The notes under the pieces are model-generated. The model saw only the letters and a program-made list of their open reading frames with translations. It did not search any database and was not told the DNA's origin. Below, piece by piece: positions 52,462 to 61,627 of a stretch of DNA of 63,763 nucleotides (position 1 is the first letter of the stretch; the number at the start of each line of letters is the position of its first letter). The position numbers and the translations under genes are program-made. This DNA is from an uncultured Acetatifactor sp. (GTDB lineage Bacteria > Bacillota > Clostridia > Lachnospirales > Lachnospiraceae), in NCBI GenBank assembly GCA_947588705.1, contig CANPYT010000009.1, forward strand, positions 1 through 63,763. Reading direction: 5' to 3'.

Positions 52462-53829
52462 GTTACTCAACTTTCCCACCAGAACTGGTGTTAGAACTTG
52501 ATTTTTTTAACAAAATTATTATATAAATTGGTGCCTTGACATGAAAATAGCACCTAATCTTTGGTATAATAAGATCACTACAACCAAATCAAACTCAAAG
52601 AAGAGGTGCTGATTTTATGATATGCCAAAATACTCAAATTGAAAATATCCAGAATCAATTTTCTAACGCAATCAGGGAACTCCAGATTGGTAAAATCCTG
52701 CGTAAAGCAAACATCAAAAAAGCTGCGGTGTTTCTGCTTTTGAAGTATTTCAATTTTTACTCCTGTTAGTTTTTCAGGGAAAAAACCTGTTCCGTTTCCT
52801 GAATTCCAAGCATAAGGACATGGCCGTTTCCAACAACACCTATTACCGCTTCCTAAGCGAAGCTTACTATAACTGGAAGAAATTCCTGTCCCTGCTGGCT
52901 GTCAGAGTCACATCAGCATTTGACAAACTCACCCGACCGGAACGTGTCCGGGTGCTGGCACTGGATGATTCGGTCATCAAACGCAATCGGAGCAGAAAAG
53001 TGGAACTGCTTGCCAGGATCTACGACCATGTTGAACATAAATTCCAGAGAGGATTTTCATTACTTACATTGGGATGGTCGGACGGGTACAGATTTATCCC
53101 GGCAGGCTTTAACATGCTGTCCTCAGCGGCAAAAAGAAACCGCTATCAGAAGATATCGGAACACATTGACCACCGCTCCAATAGATATAAGGCCCGGCAG
53201 GAAAGCCTGATGTCAGAGACAGCGGCTGCCATCCTGCTGGTCAAAAGGACACTAAATGCCAGTATTACTGCTGATTATATCCTTATGGATTCGTGGTTCA
53301 CCACTGAACCAATGGTAAAAACTATCCTTGCGGAAGGGCTTGACGTCATAGACATGGTAAAGCAGTTAAAGTAGCGGTATCATTATAAAGGCACGTCCTA
53401 CACTCTGCCTGAATTATGGAAATATGTCCGTTTTGACGGTGGAAGGAACATCTTTGGTTCCGTCTGTGTCACGACAAAAAGCGGGATACCCGTAAAGATC
53501 GTATACATACGCAACCGCAATAAAAAAAGTGAATATCTGTGCCTCTTAAGTACAAGCTGCAGCCTGTCGGATGCCGAGATTGTACGGAGCTATGGAAACA
53601 GATGGTCGATCGAATGCTTTTTCAAAGCATCAAAATCCTTTTTGAAGCTTGGGACGGGATTCCAGAGCCGGAGCTATGACGCCATGGTCAGCCATACAAC
53701 GATAGTATTCACCAGATATATCATCCTGGTACGGATACGCCGGAAGCAGAACGATCAGAAAACTTATGGCGAATTATCCTTGTTTATACAAGCATTGTTC
53801 GGTAATTTATGCTGGGAAAGTTGAGTTAC
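52462..53829. mobile_element. IS4-family-like insertion sequence, about 1.37 kb, inactive
   Basis: Terminal inverted repeats GTTACTCAACTTTCCCA (52462-52478) and TGGGAAAGTTGAGTTAC (53813-53829) match at 16 of 17 positions. The interior encodes one degraded DDE transposase. Flanking direct repeats are decayed, so the insertion is old. It interrupts the P-loop gene remnant at 53830-53960. Confidence 0.85.
52618..53824 (+). pseudogene. IS4-family DDE transposase, broken
   Basis: Begins MICQNTQIENIQNQFSNAIR at 52618, is frameshifted near 52756, continues from 52820 (MAVSNNTYYRFLSEAYYNWK), has an in-frame TAG at 53372-53374, and ends near 53824. The three catalytic acids are visible: Asp in VLALDDSVIKRN, Asp in YILMDSWFT and Glu in SYGNRWSIECFFKASKSFLK. 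With at least two inactivating changes it cannot make active transposase. Confidence 0.85.
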
Positions 53830-53960
53830 TTATTAAATCTCTTGCAGAATATGCTGGTATTTTCATAGCGCTTGATAACTTATTACACAAAGTGCTTTTC
53901 CCAGCTCCATAAGAACATGCGCTAAAATCGTTCCCACAATTATTTACCTCTCGATTTTAT
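53830..53960 (-). pseudogene. Fragment of a P-loop NTPase gene cut by the IS element
   Basis: The minus strand reads YGAGKSTLCNKLSSAMKIPA then YSARDLIS, a Walker A motif and the following helix, directly up to the IS end. GAGAGGTAAATA lies upstream, but no clean ATG and probably a frameshift separate it from the motif. On the other side of the IS the frame stops soon. Family unknown; zeta-like or adenylate-kinase-like nucleotide kinases are candidates. Confidence 0.5.
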
Positions 53961-54001
53961 TTTGCCTTTTACATTCAAGCTAATCATACAGGGTTAATTA
54001 G

Positions 54002-54852
54002 CTACCCACAAATCCCTATTTTCAGCCTGTTCGCTTCAATTAATTTGGGTTCAAGAATACGAATTAAATCCTGCAATTCGACTTTTCTCTCAGCATTAAG
54101 GCCGAGACAATTTGCAATACCTTCCGAGTCAGTACTAACTCGTGTATAGAGTGATAGGCTAAGCTTTTGTTCATTCTCTTCAAAATTATATGCGTGAATA
54201 TGAACAGGATCTCCGAGCCTAGCCCCTTCGATTCCATTAAAGCTAAAATCCGTCTTCATATGGTCGTAAAGCGGCTTTTGAATTATTAGAACCAAATGCT
54301 TGTTCAAATTCTCAAATGTTTCACTTTTATGATGCATTTGAATGAGAATGGTTTTTAGGGTCATTTTCCAGTTCATTCCGAATGTTTTTTATTATTTAAG
54401 TCAACTGGGGCAACTGCAATACCTTTTTCATTTAAGAACTTCTGCCGTTCTGGCCAGACCGTTCCAGTTGTATCCATTGTCTGCAATTCAATTCCAATAA
54501 AGTCTTTAACCTTTTTGTCTTTGGCTGAAACCAAGAAATAATCAACATGTCCTCCAGGAATCTGCACTTCAGGAACAAGATAGAGTTCATTACCGGGTTC
54601 ATGCATGGTTAGTAAATGTAAGCAGTCAATAAAAATCTGATTGTGTTCCAAGAGCCTAAATGGACAAATAATTACATCTTGATTTTGATATCTAACAGAG
54701 CATGTCCCAATTTTCACATCTGGGTCGGATTTTCTCATTTTTGTGCAAATACGTTGTGTATATGGACATGTCTGTGAATTCATTGCTGCTTCAAAATCTA
54801 ATGAATTATCCTTACAGTTCAACCCGAAAAACTCACTAATTTTACTGTTCAT
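54002..54852 (-). pseudogene. NotI-like restriction endonuclease, frameshifted
   Basis: Two overlapping frames (54852-54373, 159 residues; 54376-54002, 124 residues) make up one protein of about 283 residues. The first part has the cysteine cluster of the NotI family (SQTCPYTQRICTKMRK, TCSVRY, IICPFRLLEH) that binds iron in NotI, and the catalytic PEVQIPGGHVDYFL...FIGIELQTMDTTGTVW region. The second continues with NWKMTLKTILIQMHHKSETF. The break is at a run of six A (54388-54394); one base more or fewer restores ...NNKKTFGMNWKMT. Either the nuclease is dead, or slippage restores it, or it is a sequencing error. Part of the operon with the methyltransferase. Confidence 0.82.
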
Positions 54853-55928
54853 AATATTTTCTCCAATTCTCCATTATTAAGGCAACCATATTCTAAGCAT
54901 CTGCTCTCGGCAAGTTCAAGATATTCTTCAGACATATCGATACCTATGGATTTACGATTGAGTTGAGATGCAACATAGCTGGTCGTTCCCGTTCCTACAA
55001 ACGGATCCAGGACGATACCTCCCGGAGGACATGTCAGAATTATAGGTGTTTTTACTAAATCCTCTGGGAACGGAGCAAAGTGTAATTTTCTTCCCCGCGT
55101 ATCTTCAGGAATAATTTGCCATACATCTGAAATCATACTGCCCTTCGGATTATAGAAAAGAAAATAAAATCCTTTATCTTGAAGTTCTTTGGCTCGTCCG
55201 CTTAAATTTACGGTATTCCCATTCGTTACACGCTGATTAGCCCCCTTGATTACCATTCTAAAATCAGAAAGTTCCCCCTTTTTTATGCGATCAAGCACAT
55301 CATCTAATGCTTTGTATGCGTTTTGACGTTGATCCTCTGTAAGTTCCGTACTCAGTTCAATTTTACGTCTATATCTTACACCACTTACACCCGTTGCACT
55401 TACAACAGCCCCATTTTCAACATGTGCACTTCGAGGTTTCCTTCTCACTGCGTCAGAATCGTAATAATAGCCCAATTTCTTTTTTACAAAGTGAAATATA
55501 GGCTCATATTCACATCCCAAACTATCTTTAGACTGAGACATCGCGCCTTTCATTTTGTCCCAGACAACGGTATTTCTAAGGATCCATTTCTGCTCGTCTT
55601 GCATTCTAATGGCAACTCGGTGTGGAATATTCAATAGTTGCTTATTCTGATAGCTATCGCCAATGTTAAGCCAAAACGAGCCGGTAGGCTTGAGAATCCG
55701 ATATATTTCCTTTACAATGGCCAGCAAATTATCGATATACTTGCTGTATGATGACTCTAAGCCTATACCGCCGCCCAAATACTGCCGTTTCATATAATAA
55801 GGCGGACTCGTTACCACACAGTCGATACAATTATCTGGCAACTTAGATAAGACCTTTAAGGAGTCTCCTTGGATAAAACAAGGCTCTGTAAATATTGGAT
55901 TTCTAATATAATCATTAACCGTTATCAT
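54849..55928 (-). CDS. Type II DNA methyltransferase (N4-cytosine/N6-adenine class)
   Basis: A 359-residue beta-class amino-methyltransferase: catalytic TSPPYYMKRQYLGG near residues 36-49 precedes the SAM-binding DPFVGTGTTSYVASQLNRKS near 310-330. The SPPY form is more usual for N4-cytosine enzymes. It should protect the host from the NotI-like nuclease encoded next (4-nt overlap) and probably recognises the same GC-rich site. Start at 55928 follows AGGAG; this overlaps the end of the controller gene by 14 bp. Confidence 0.9.
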   Translation of the reverse strand: MITVNDYIRNPIFTEPCFIQGDSLKVLSKLPDNCIDCVVTSPPYYMKRQYLGGGIGLESSYSKYIDNLLAIVKEIYRILKPTGSFWLNIGDSYQNKQLLNIPHRVAIRMQDEQKWILRNTVVWDKMKGAMSQSKDSLGCEYEPIFHFVKKKLGYYYDSDAVRRKPRSAHVENGAVVSATGVSGVRYRRKIELSTELTEDQRQNAYKALDDVLDRIKKGELSDFRMVIKGANQRVTNGNTVNLSGRAKELQDKGFYFLFYNPKGSMISDVWQIIPEDTRGRKLHFAPFPEDLVKTPIILTCPPGGIVLDPFVGTGTTSYVASQLNRKSIGIDMSEEYLELAESRCLEYGCLNNGELEKIL

Positions 55929-56133
55929 TTGTATTCTCCTGGAATTCCATAATATCATCAGCGCTGCATTTCAAAGCAACACATATTTTTTCAATACTTT
56001 CTAATGATACATATTCATTCTTTTTTAATCTTGTCAGAATGTTTGCGCTAAATCCTGCCTTTGCAATTAGCTGTGCATTGGTTATATGCCGGTCAATTAG
56101 CAAGTGAAATAATTTATCGTAACAAATTGCCAT
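55915..56133 (-). CDS. XRE-type controller (C) protein of the restriction-modification system
   Basis: A 72-residue helix-turn-helix protein (ITNAQLIAKAGFSANILTRL) of the Cro/CI type, the size of C proteins that time restriction-modification expression. It is the first gene of the operon. The promoter upstream has a 12-bp palindrome in its spacer, which this protein probably binds to control its own expression. Start follows GGAGGTATAAC. Confidence 0.85.
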   Translation of the reverse strand: MAICYDKLFHLLIDRHITNAQLIAKAGFSANILTRLKKNEYVSLESIEKICVALKCSADDIMEFQENTNDNG

Positions 56134-56162
56134 GTTATACCTCCAGCCAAATTATTTAAGAA

Positions 56163-56192
56163 GATTTTATCACGAAAACGTGATAAAATCAA
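56163..56192 (-). promoter_or_regulatory. Promoter with a palindromic operator in the spacer
   Basis: On the minus strand TTGATT (56192-56187), a 17-bp spacer, TAAAAT (56169-56164). The palindrome GATTTTATCACG-AAAA-CGTGATAAAATC (56163-56190) is perfect and spans both boxes and the spacer, so a bound dimer would exclude polymerase. Confidence 0.85.
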
Positions 56193-56260
56193 TGTTCTAG
56201 TCAAAAATAAGGCTGAACCGATTTTATATGGTCGTACCAAATGATCTGTAGATTCTTTCC

Positions 56261-56329
56261 TTAACGATTTTTCACTGATAACATTATACTCTTACCATCA
56301 GAAAAAAACTTCTGCATTTCTTCACCCAT
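56261..56329 (-). pseudogene. 5' remnant of an S24/S26 signal-peptidase-like gene
   Basis: Overlapping the stop of the ABC gene (TAATG) and with GGGAGGTATAAATA before the ATG, this reads MGEEMQKFFSDGKSIMLSVK then NR and stop. The pattern 'GKSI.LSV.G' is the start of small S24/S26 peptidases that accompany peptide exporters; the catalytic part (usually NSM.P..) is missing, removed at the junction with the restriction-modification system. Confidence 0.6.
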
Positions 56330-58140
56330 TATTTATACCTCCCAGACTGCATTTCAAACATTTTAGCATATATTCCATTGTTCTTCAACAACTCATCGTG
56401 CGAACCGTCCTCAGCCACCTTTCCATTTTCAATCAGGATAATTCTGTCTGCCATTTTGGTTGTCGATAACCTATGAGAAATAATAACAATAGTTCTCGCA
56501 GGCAGCATATTAAACACCAGTTCATTAAACTCACTCTCCGCTTTAGGGTCCAATGCGCTCGACGGCTCATCTAAAATCACCAGTTTTTTATTGCTTAACA
56601 GTACTCTTGCCAGCGCCAGTTTTTGCTTTTGCCCCCCTGAAAATACCACGCCATCGCCACTGAATTCTCTCGAATAATCGCTGTCTCCTTTATCTGGCAA
56701 GCGCTCTATCACATCACTCAGCCCGACCATGTCAAGCACATTATCCAAGTCGGCACCTTCCAGCTTTTTGTCAACAATGTCCATTTTAACGTTCTCATAT
56801 AGCGTTAATGCAAACAATTGGAAGTTTTGGACTAATATACTGCATATATTTTTCCGATAGAACTCCACGTCATAGTTTCGAATGTCAATTCCATTTACCA
56901 AGATTTTACCTTTGTCAGGATCATACAGTCTCAGCAGCAACTTAACTAGCGTACTCTTTCCTGCCCCATTACTGCCGACAATTGCCACTTTTTCATTTGC
57001 GTTGATTTTTAAATTTAATCCATCTATAATTTTGTGTTCTCCGTCATATGAAAACGACACATCAACAAGCTCAATCGTAATCGGCATATCGGCATTGTTT
57101 TGCAATCCCTTGCCCAATACTATATTGTTTTTCATTTCCATAAAATGAATAAATTTATCAATGTAAATACTGTTATTATGTAACTCCTTTATCGAATTAA
57201 CAAAATTATTCATACTTCCTTTTATTGTACCGTAAGCGTTCCACAAAGCAACCATTACATCAAAAGTATATGCGCATCTTATTAGTACCATATAGGCCAA
57301 ATAAAATAATGTCAAAAAATCCCCAAAGATTTTCTTCATCAAATTATCGCCGGCGCACAGCATGGTCTTTTTCACCCCATAATCAGCATTAATCTCGCTA
57401 AGCTTTTTGGAGGAAAAGGCCAATTTTTCATACAAAACAGCACCAATATTCGTCATCTTAATATCTTTGGCATTTTGTTTTAAAAAAAACATGCGATTCG
57501 CATAGTCGATTTCTTTATTATAGGGCATCATTTTGTTATAAATTTCACCATTAATTTTGTTAAGCTTAACCTGATATAAAAAGGAAATCGTATTAATCAT
57601 AACCGCCAGCACAAAAACAACAAAATCCAAAGAACTGATAATCCAAAACAACGAAAGCAATATCGATAAGTTTTCAACCAGATTAACAAAATTCCTATAA
57701 GTGTTCCACGCCCTGATATTGGATTCATTATTAGCAACAACCAGATTGTTATATTACGTCTGATCGTCATAACAGCCAAGATCGGCCGAGCTAGACTTCT
57801 CAAACAGCATTTTTGAGAAAACACGGTTGACTCTGATTTCCGCGCTTTTCGTCAAACTATTATTAAATAGACCCTCGATAACTGTATTAAGCAGCAATAC
57901 GAATCCATAATATACGCACGTTGCGACAACCAAACGCGCCAAAGTTTTCTGCGTTTCTTCCGGATGGGCAATAACAAATTCTACCAATTTAACAATGTAC
58001 TGTACAAACAAAACGTTTCCCACGGTATTAAACAATACACTTCTGACTATAATCAGAAAAGCGTAACAAACAGAATACAGCGGAACCGTTTTAAAGAATA
58101 TTTTCAACATATACAGATTATTATGCAATACTTTTTTCAT
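56329..58140 (-). pseudogene. ABC exporter with an in-frame nonsense mutation
   Basis: A 603-codon fused permease-ATPase gene, interrupted by TAA at 57754-57756 after residue 128. The frame is otherwise open: residues 1-128 (MKKVLHNNLYMLKIFFKTV) and, after the stop, YNNLVVANNESNIRAWNTYR onward to the end. The ATPase part is intact (GSNGAGKSTLVKLL, FSGGQKQKLALARV, LVILDEPSSALD). A single base change from a Tyr codon would explain it. It pairs with the exporter upstream, 33 bp away, probably as a heterodimer. Likely inactive unless read through. Confidence 0.88.
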
Positions 58141-58173
58141 AGCTGGTCTCCTTATGCTTCATTTATGCATCCA

Positions 58174-59976
58174 TCATCCTATGCATGTCTCCACATCATC
58201 TCTATAGTATTTCGCCTGCAAATTGAACATGTCCGCATATTTCCCGCCTTGATGAACCAGCTCATCATGCGTTCCCTGCTCGACAATCTGCCCATTTTCC
58301 ATGAAAAAAATCTTATCAGCTATTTTAGATGCCGAAAATCTGTGAGAGATATATATAACGGTCTTATCTGCCAGATAACTGTTAATCGCCTCAAAAATCT
58401 CTTCTTCCGCAATAGGATCAAGTGCGCTGGTAGGCTCATCTAAAATGTAGATCTGCTTTTCCGGGTTGATAAAGATTCTTGCCAACGCCAAACATTGGCA
58501 CTGTCCAAGAGAAAGCATCTCACCCGAATCAGATAATTCATGGGTCAGCTGTGTGTTAAAACCACCTTCATAATTGTTTATTTTTTCTTTCAGACGAAGT
58601 GCGTCCATTATCTTTTGCATCTCTTCATCTGAATAAACCTCCGTATCCATAGCGATGTTTTGGCCGATGGTCGCAGCGTAAACATTTATGTCCTGAAAAA
58701 CAATTCCATACTTGCCGCGATAATTCTTTATATTATAATCACAAATATTCCTTCGATTATAAGTAATGCTGCCCTGATCCGGATCGTATAGCCGCAAAAT
58801 CAGGTTAATCAATGTCGATTTTCCTGCTCCATTATACCCAACCAGCGCTATCTTTTGTTTCGGCCGTATTTCCATACAGATATCTTTCAAAATATAATTA
58901 TCATTATCACTGTATTTAAAATATAGATGATCTATCACAATTCCTTCAAAAGATGCATCCACCATTTCCTCTTTGTGCGATATGACCTTTGATCTATACT
59001 GATAAAACTCATTAAACTTATTTAAATAGATATTATCATTCAGAATACCATTAAAAGAACGTATCACAGAAGACGCCCTCCAGGTAAACTGCGCTATCGC
59101 CCCCAGCAAAGGCAGGAATGCCGCAATCGTTACTGTTTTATCAACAACAATTCTATGTATAGAAATGAGTGTAGTAATGCAAGATACAATTCCAAATCCA
59201 AAGAAGACCTGAACACTGTCAAGCACTGCTATTTTTCTGTAATACTTTTTCAAGACCGCCTTTAATCCCTCAAATGCCTCATCAAGCATTTTATTCAGAA
59301 CGTTTTTCACATTCGTAGTCCTTAGTTCTTGCGCATATTCAGCCTGAATGGAAATTCTTTTCACATATTCATATTTTCGTTGGTATTTCAAACTCTCATT
59401 CATATAGCTATATCTGTACTTATTAATAATTGGCTCAAAGCACAATCCCATCAACACAGAGATAAGCGATATCATCACAATGCCAAAGTCAATCTGCGCA
59501 AAATAGCCGACCAGCACGATAACACAACATGAATGAGAAACAAACTGAGATACATTATTTAAGATGCTCTTTACTCGGTTAAACAAATCATTTAACGCAA
59601 ATGTCACGTTATCGTAGTAATCCGGGTTATCAAAACATTCTATGTCAACCGTCATAATTTTCTTATATATCATATCCTTAAAAAACAACGAAAGTTTGAC
59701 ATCGTTTTGCGGAATATATGCCTGATTATAATAAGAACTCAATATTTCAAATACAATGTTGATCAAAACAAAAATAATCAACGTCCTGCCAACTCCCGCG
59801 ATACTTTCCCCCTTTTCCACTGCATCCATAAAATATGCCAAAAATAGCACATTGTAAAATATTGGAAACAAATCATTTATAACCGTAAAGAGTATGTTCA
59901 GCCATACCCGTGATGCAGAAGCCTTACATATTGTCTTTAACAGAAATTTGTAATTCTTATAAAAATTATTTTTCAT
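58174..59976 (-). CDS. ABC exporter, fused permease and ATPase
   Basis: A 600-residue half-transporter: five or six membrane segments (residues 20-300) and a C-terminal ATPase domain with Walker A VGYNGAGKSTLINLI, an atypical signature region (SLGQCQCLALARIF instead of LSGGQ) and Walker B IYILDEPTSALDP. The degenerate signature suggests it needs its partner's site, as in heterodimeric exporters. It probably exported a peptide or drug. Start at 59976 (ATG, GAGG upstream); the GTG at 59982 is an alternative. Follows the AraC regulator by 40 bp. Confidence 0.88.
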   Translation of the reverse strand: MKNNFYKNYKFLLKTICKASASRVWLNILFTVINDLFPIFYNVLFLAYFMDAVEKGESIAGVGRTLIIFVLINIVFEILSSYYNQAYIPQNDVKLSLFFKDMIYKKIMTVDIECFDNPDYYDNVTFALNDLFNRVKSILNNVSQFVSHSCCVIVLVGYFAQIDFGIVMISLISVLMGLCFEPIINKYRYSYMNESLKYQRKYEYVKRISIQAEYAQELRTTNVKNVLNKMLDEAFEGLKAVLKKYYRKIAVLDSVQVFFGFGIVSCITTLISIHRIVVDKTVTIAAFLPLLGAIAQFTWRASSVIRSFNGILNDNIYLNKFNEFYQYRSKVISHKEEMVDASFEGIVIDHLYFKYSDNDNYILKDICMEIRPKQKIALVGYNGAGKSTLINLILRLYDPDQGSITYNRRNICDYNIKNYRGKYGIVFQDINVYAATIGQNIAMDTEVYSDEEMQKIMDALRLKEKINNYEGGFNTQLTHELSDSGEMLSLGQCQCLALARIFINPEKQIYILDEPTSALDPIAEEEIFEAINSYLADKTVIYISHRFSASKIADKIFFMENGQIVEQGTHDELVHQGGKYADMFNLQAKYYRDDVETCIG

Positions 59977-60016
59977 AAACACCTCAACTGTTACTGCTGG
60001 CTAGTCAGATAACTGA

Positions 60017-60916
60017 CTATACTATCTTTCTGACTGGCCTTAATACTTGATAGCCAAGAACCTCGGGATAATGCCGCTGATAGTCCTGACATTCTCCCTC
60101 GTTCCATTCAAAACCAAGCGTTTTCGGATCAAAATTCCATGCCAACTCCTCAACACGTTTCATTACCTCAGCATTTTCTGTCAGATAATCGAATGGCTGA
60201 TGGCAGAATACAATGTAATAACTGTCGGGAAATGTTCCTCGAAGCTCAAATCCTTCCGGTATCTCGCCATTGTAATCCAACCTCACGCCCGAGCCAAAGA
60301 AATACTTACGATCTCCATTTTCATGTGTCCACCCTGCCGTAAATCTGGTACACACCAAATCAAGGTCGGAATCATTTAAGCTGGAAATAATTCCGCAGGC
60401 AAGGTCACAGTCGTGCCGAGGCCAAATTTTTCCGTTTTTGGTTTCTAATTCCTTGTAAACCCCAAGATACTTGTGAGCAGGGATATATTCCACCCTGACA
60501 TATGGTTTTGAAATACTCATGCTGAATCCTCCATCCTTTTTATTTAAGAAAGGCTCAAGAAGCATTTTCTTACAGGCAAGCGGAAGCGGTCTGGGCCTTT
60601 TTCGATATTCTGACGGTGTGCAGCCGTAAGCATACTTAAAAGCCCGTGTAAAAGTTGACTGGTCTGAAAATCCGTACCGCAAAGCAATATCCATGATAGA
60701 GATATCGGTATCCCGTAAATCGACAACCGCCATTGACAGGCGTCTGCGGAACACATACTCACGAATCGTCATGCCCGCAAGCCTATGGAATTGTTCTGAA
60801 CAGTAACAGGGAGAATAACCAATATGTTTAGAAATTTCTGAAAGCGATGGCTTCTCACAGATATGATTTTCAATATACTCAATCAACTTTTGTGCTGCAA
60901 AAGTCCATTCCTGCAT
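60017..60916 (-). CDS. AraC-family regulator with a GyrI-like ligand domain
   Basis: A 299-residue regulator. Residues 1-105 hold two helix-turn-helix motifs (SLSEISKHIGYSPCYCSEQF and IMDIALRYGFSDQSTFTRAF with YGCTPSEYRK). Residues 140-299 are a GyrI-like effector-binding domain (YVRVEYIPAHKYLGVYKE). This architecture is typical of multidrug-responsive regulators like Rob. It is the first gene of the exporter operon and probably controls it. Start at 60916 follows AAGGAAGAGACT. Confidence 0.9.
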   Translation of the reverse strand: MQEWTFAAQKLIEYIENHICEKPSLSEISKHIGYSPCYCSEQFHRLAGMTIREYVFRRRLSMAVVDLRDTDISIMDIALRYGFSDQSTFTRAFKYAYGCTPSEYRKRPRPLPLACKKMLLEPFLNKKDGGFSMSISKPYVRVEYIPAHKYLGVYKELETKNGKIWPRHDCDLACGIISSLNDSDLDLVCTRFTAGWTHENGDRKYFFGSGVRLDYNGEIPEGFELRGTFPDSYYIVFCHQPFDYLTENAEVMKRVEELAWNFDPKTLGFEWNEGECQDYQRHYPEVLGYQVLRPVRKIV

Positions 60917-61106
60917 AGTCTCTTCCTTTCTTCTTTTTTGAGGATAGTATAACATACCACGATTCTATAAATCTTTGCGCGAGTTTGGAAGTTCATAGAC
61001 ACTCCTGCCAGCTGCTCGATGTTCCATCTGATGCCGCAGGCAGGGCGGCGTCTGCCCCGCGGCGTTGTCCTGAATGTTGCCTCTCATGTTCCTTTTGAAC
61101 GCAAAA

Positions 61107-61147
61107 AAGGCGCATGGCTTACATTTTACTGTTTCCATGCGCCTTTA
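61107..61147. repeat. Inverted repeat at the truncation point of the PIN gene
   Basis: AAAGGCGCATGG and CCATGCGCCTTT (12-bp arms, 16-nt spacer). It overlaps the broken end of the toxin gene and could be a terminator or a mobile-element scar. Confidence 0.65.
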
Positions 61148-61226
61148 CGCTGATACTCTGTAGAAGTTCCAGCTGTCCCGCTTTCATCAGTGAAATAACC
61201 GGTGTGGTATCTGAAACAACAATCAT
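61119..61226 (-). pseudogene. Truncated DUF3368/PIN-type toxin gene
   Basis: Overlapping the UPF0175 stop (ATGA), the frame reads MIVVSDTTPVISLMKAGQLE and LLQSIS before unrelated VKAHGNSKM and stop. SDTTPVISL is the start of DUF3368 PIN toxins (usually about 160 residues), so most of the nuclease, including three of four acidic residues, is lost. Confidence 0.75.
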
Positions 61227-61504
61227 ACAGTCGCACCCCTTAATTTTTTTAACACTGCCAAATCTTCTTCATATTCTTCCTCTGTTTCATCAAAGTATGG
61301 CAATTCTAATTTGCCATACAAAGCAATCAGGTCAACCTTATGAAGTCCAAGCATTTCTGCTGCCTTTCCATAAGACATAACACCTCTTTTTATATAAGGG
61401 TATACCAGCATTGCATTCCTTGTTATTTGCGCATCCTTATCCTCTAACACTGTATATGGTACAATTTCATCCGGTATGTCAATTTCTACCTTTGTCATCG
61501 TCAT
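61223..61504 (-). CDS. UPF0175-family antitoxin-like protein
   Basis: A 93-residue protein with the UPF0175 pattern: short beta start (KVEIDIPDEIV), RGVMSYGKAAEMLGLHKVDL (helix-turn-helix-like) and an acidic, helical C-terminus (DETEEEYEEDLAVLKKLRG). UPF0175 proteins are usually paired with DUF3368 PIN toxins and act as antitoxins. Its toxin here is truncated, so it may be an orphan or a cross-reacting antitoxin. Start at 61504 has AGGAG 9 nt upstream; 61513 and 61498 are alternatives. Confidence 0.8.
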   Translation of the reverse strand: MTMTKVEIDIPDEIVPYTVLEDKDAQITRNAMLVYPYIKRGVMSYGKAAEMLGLHKVDLIALYGKLELPYFDETEEEYEEDLAVLKKLRGATV

Positions 61505-61627
61505 AGCAATCATCTCCTATTTTACGCATTCTTCTGACTATATTATATACATTGTGTTTTTGCCTTACAATAAAAAGTGCACAAAACCCTTGTTTTATTT
61601 TTACCTGCCTGTCTTTATTCCGTCCCG

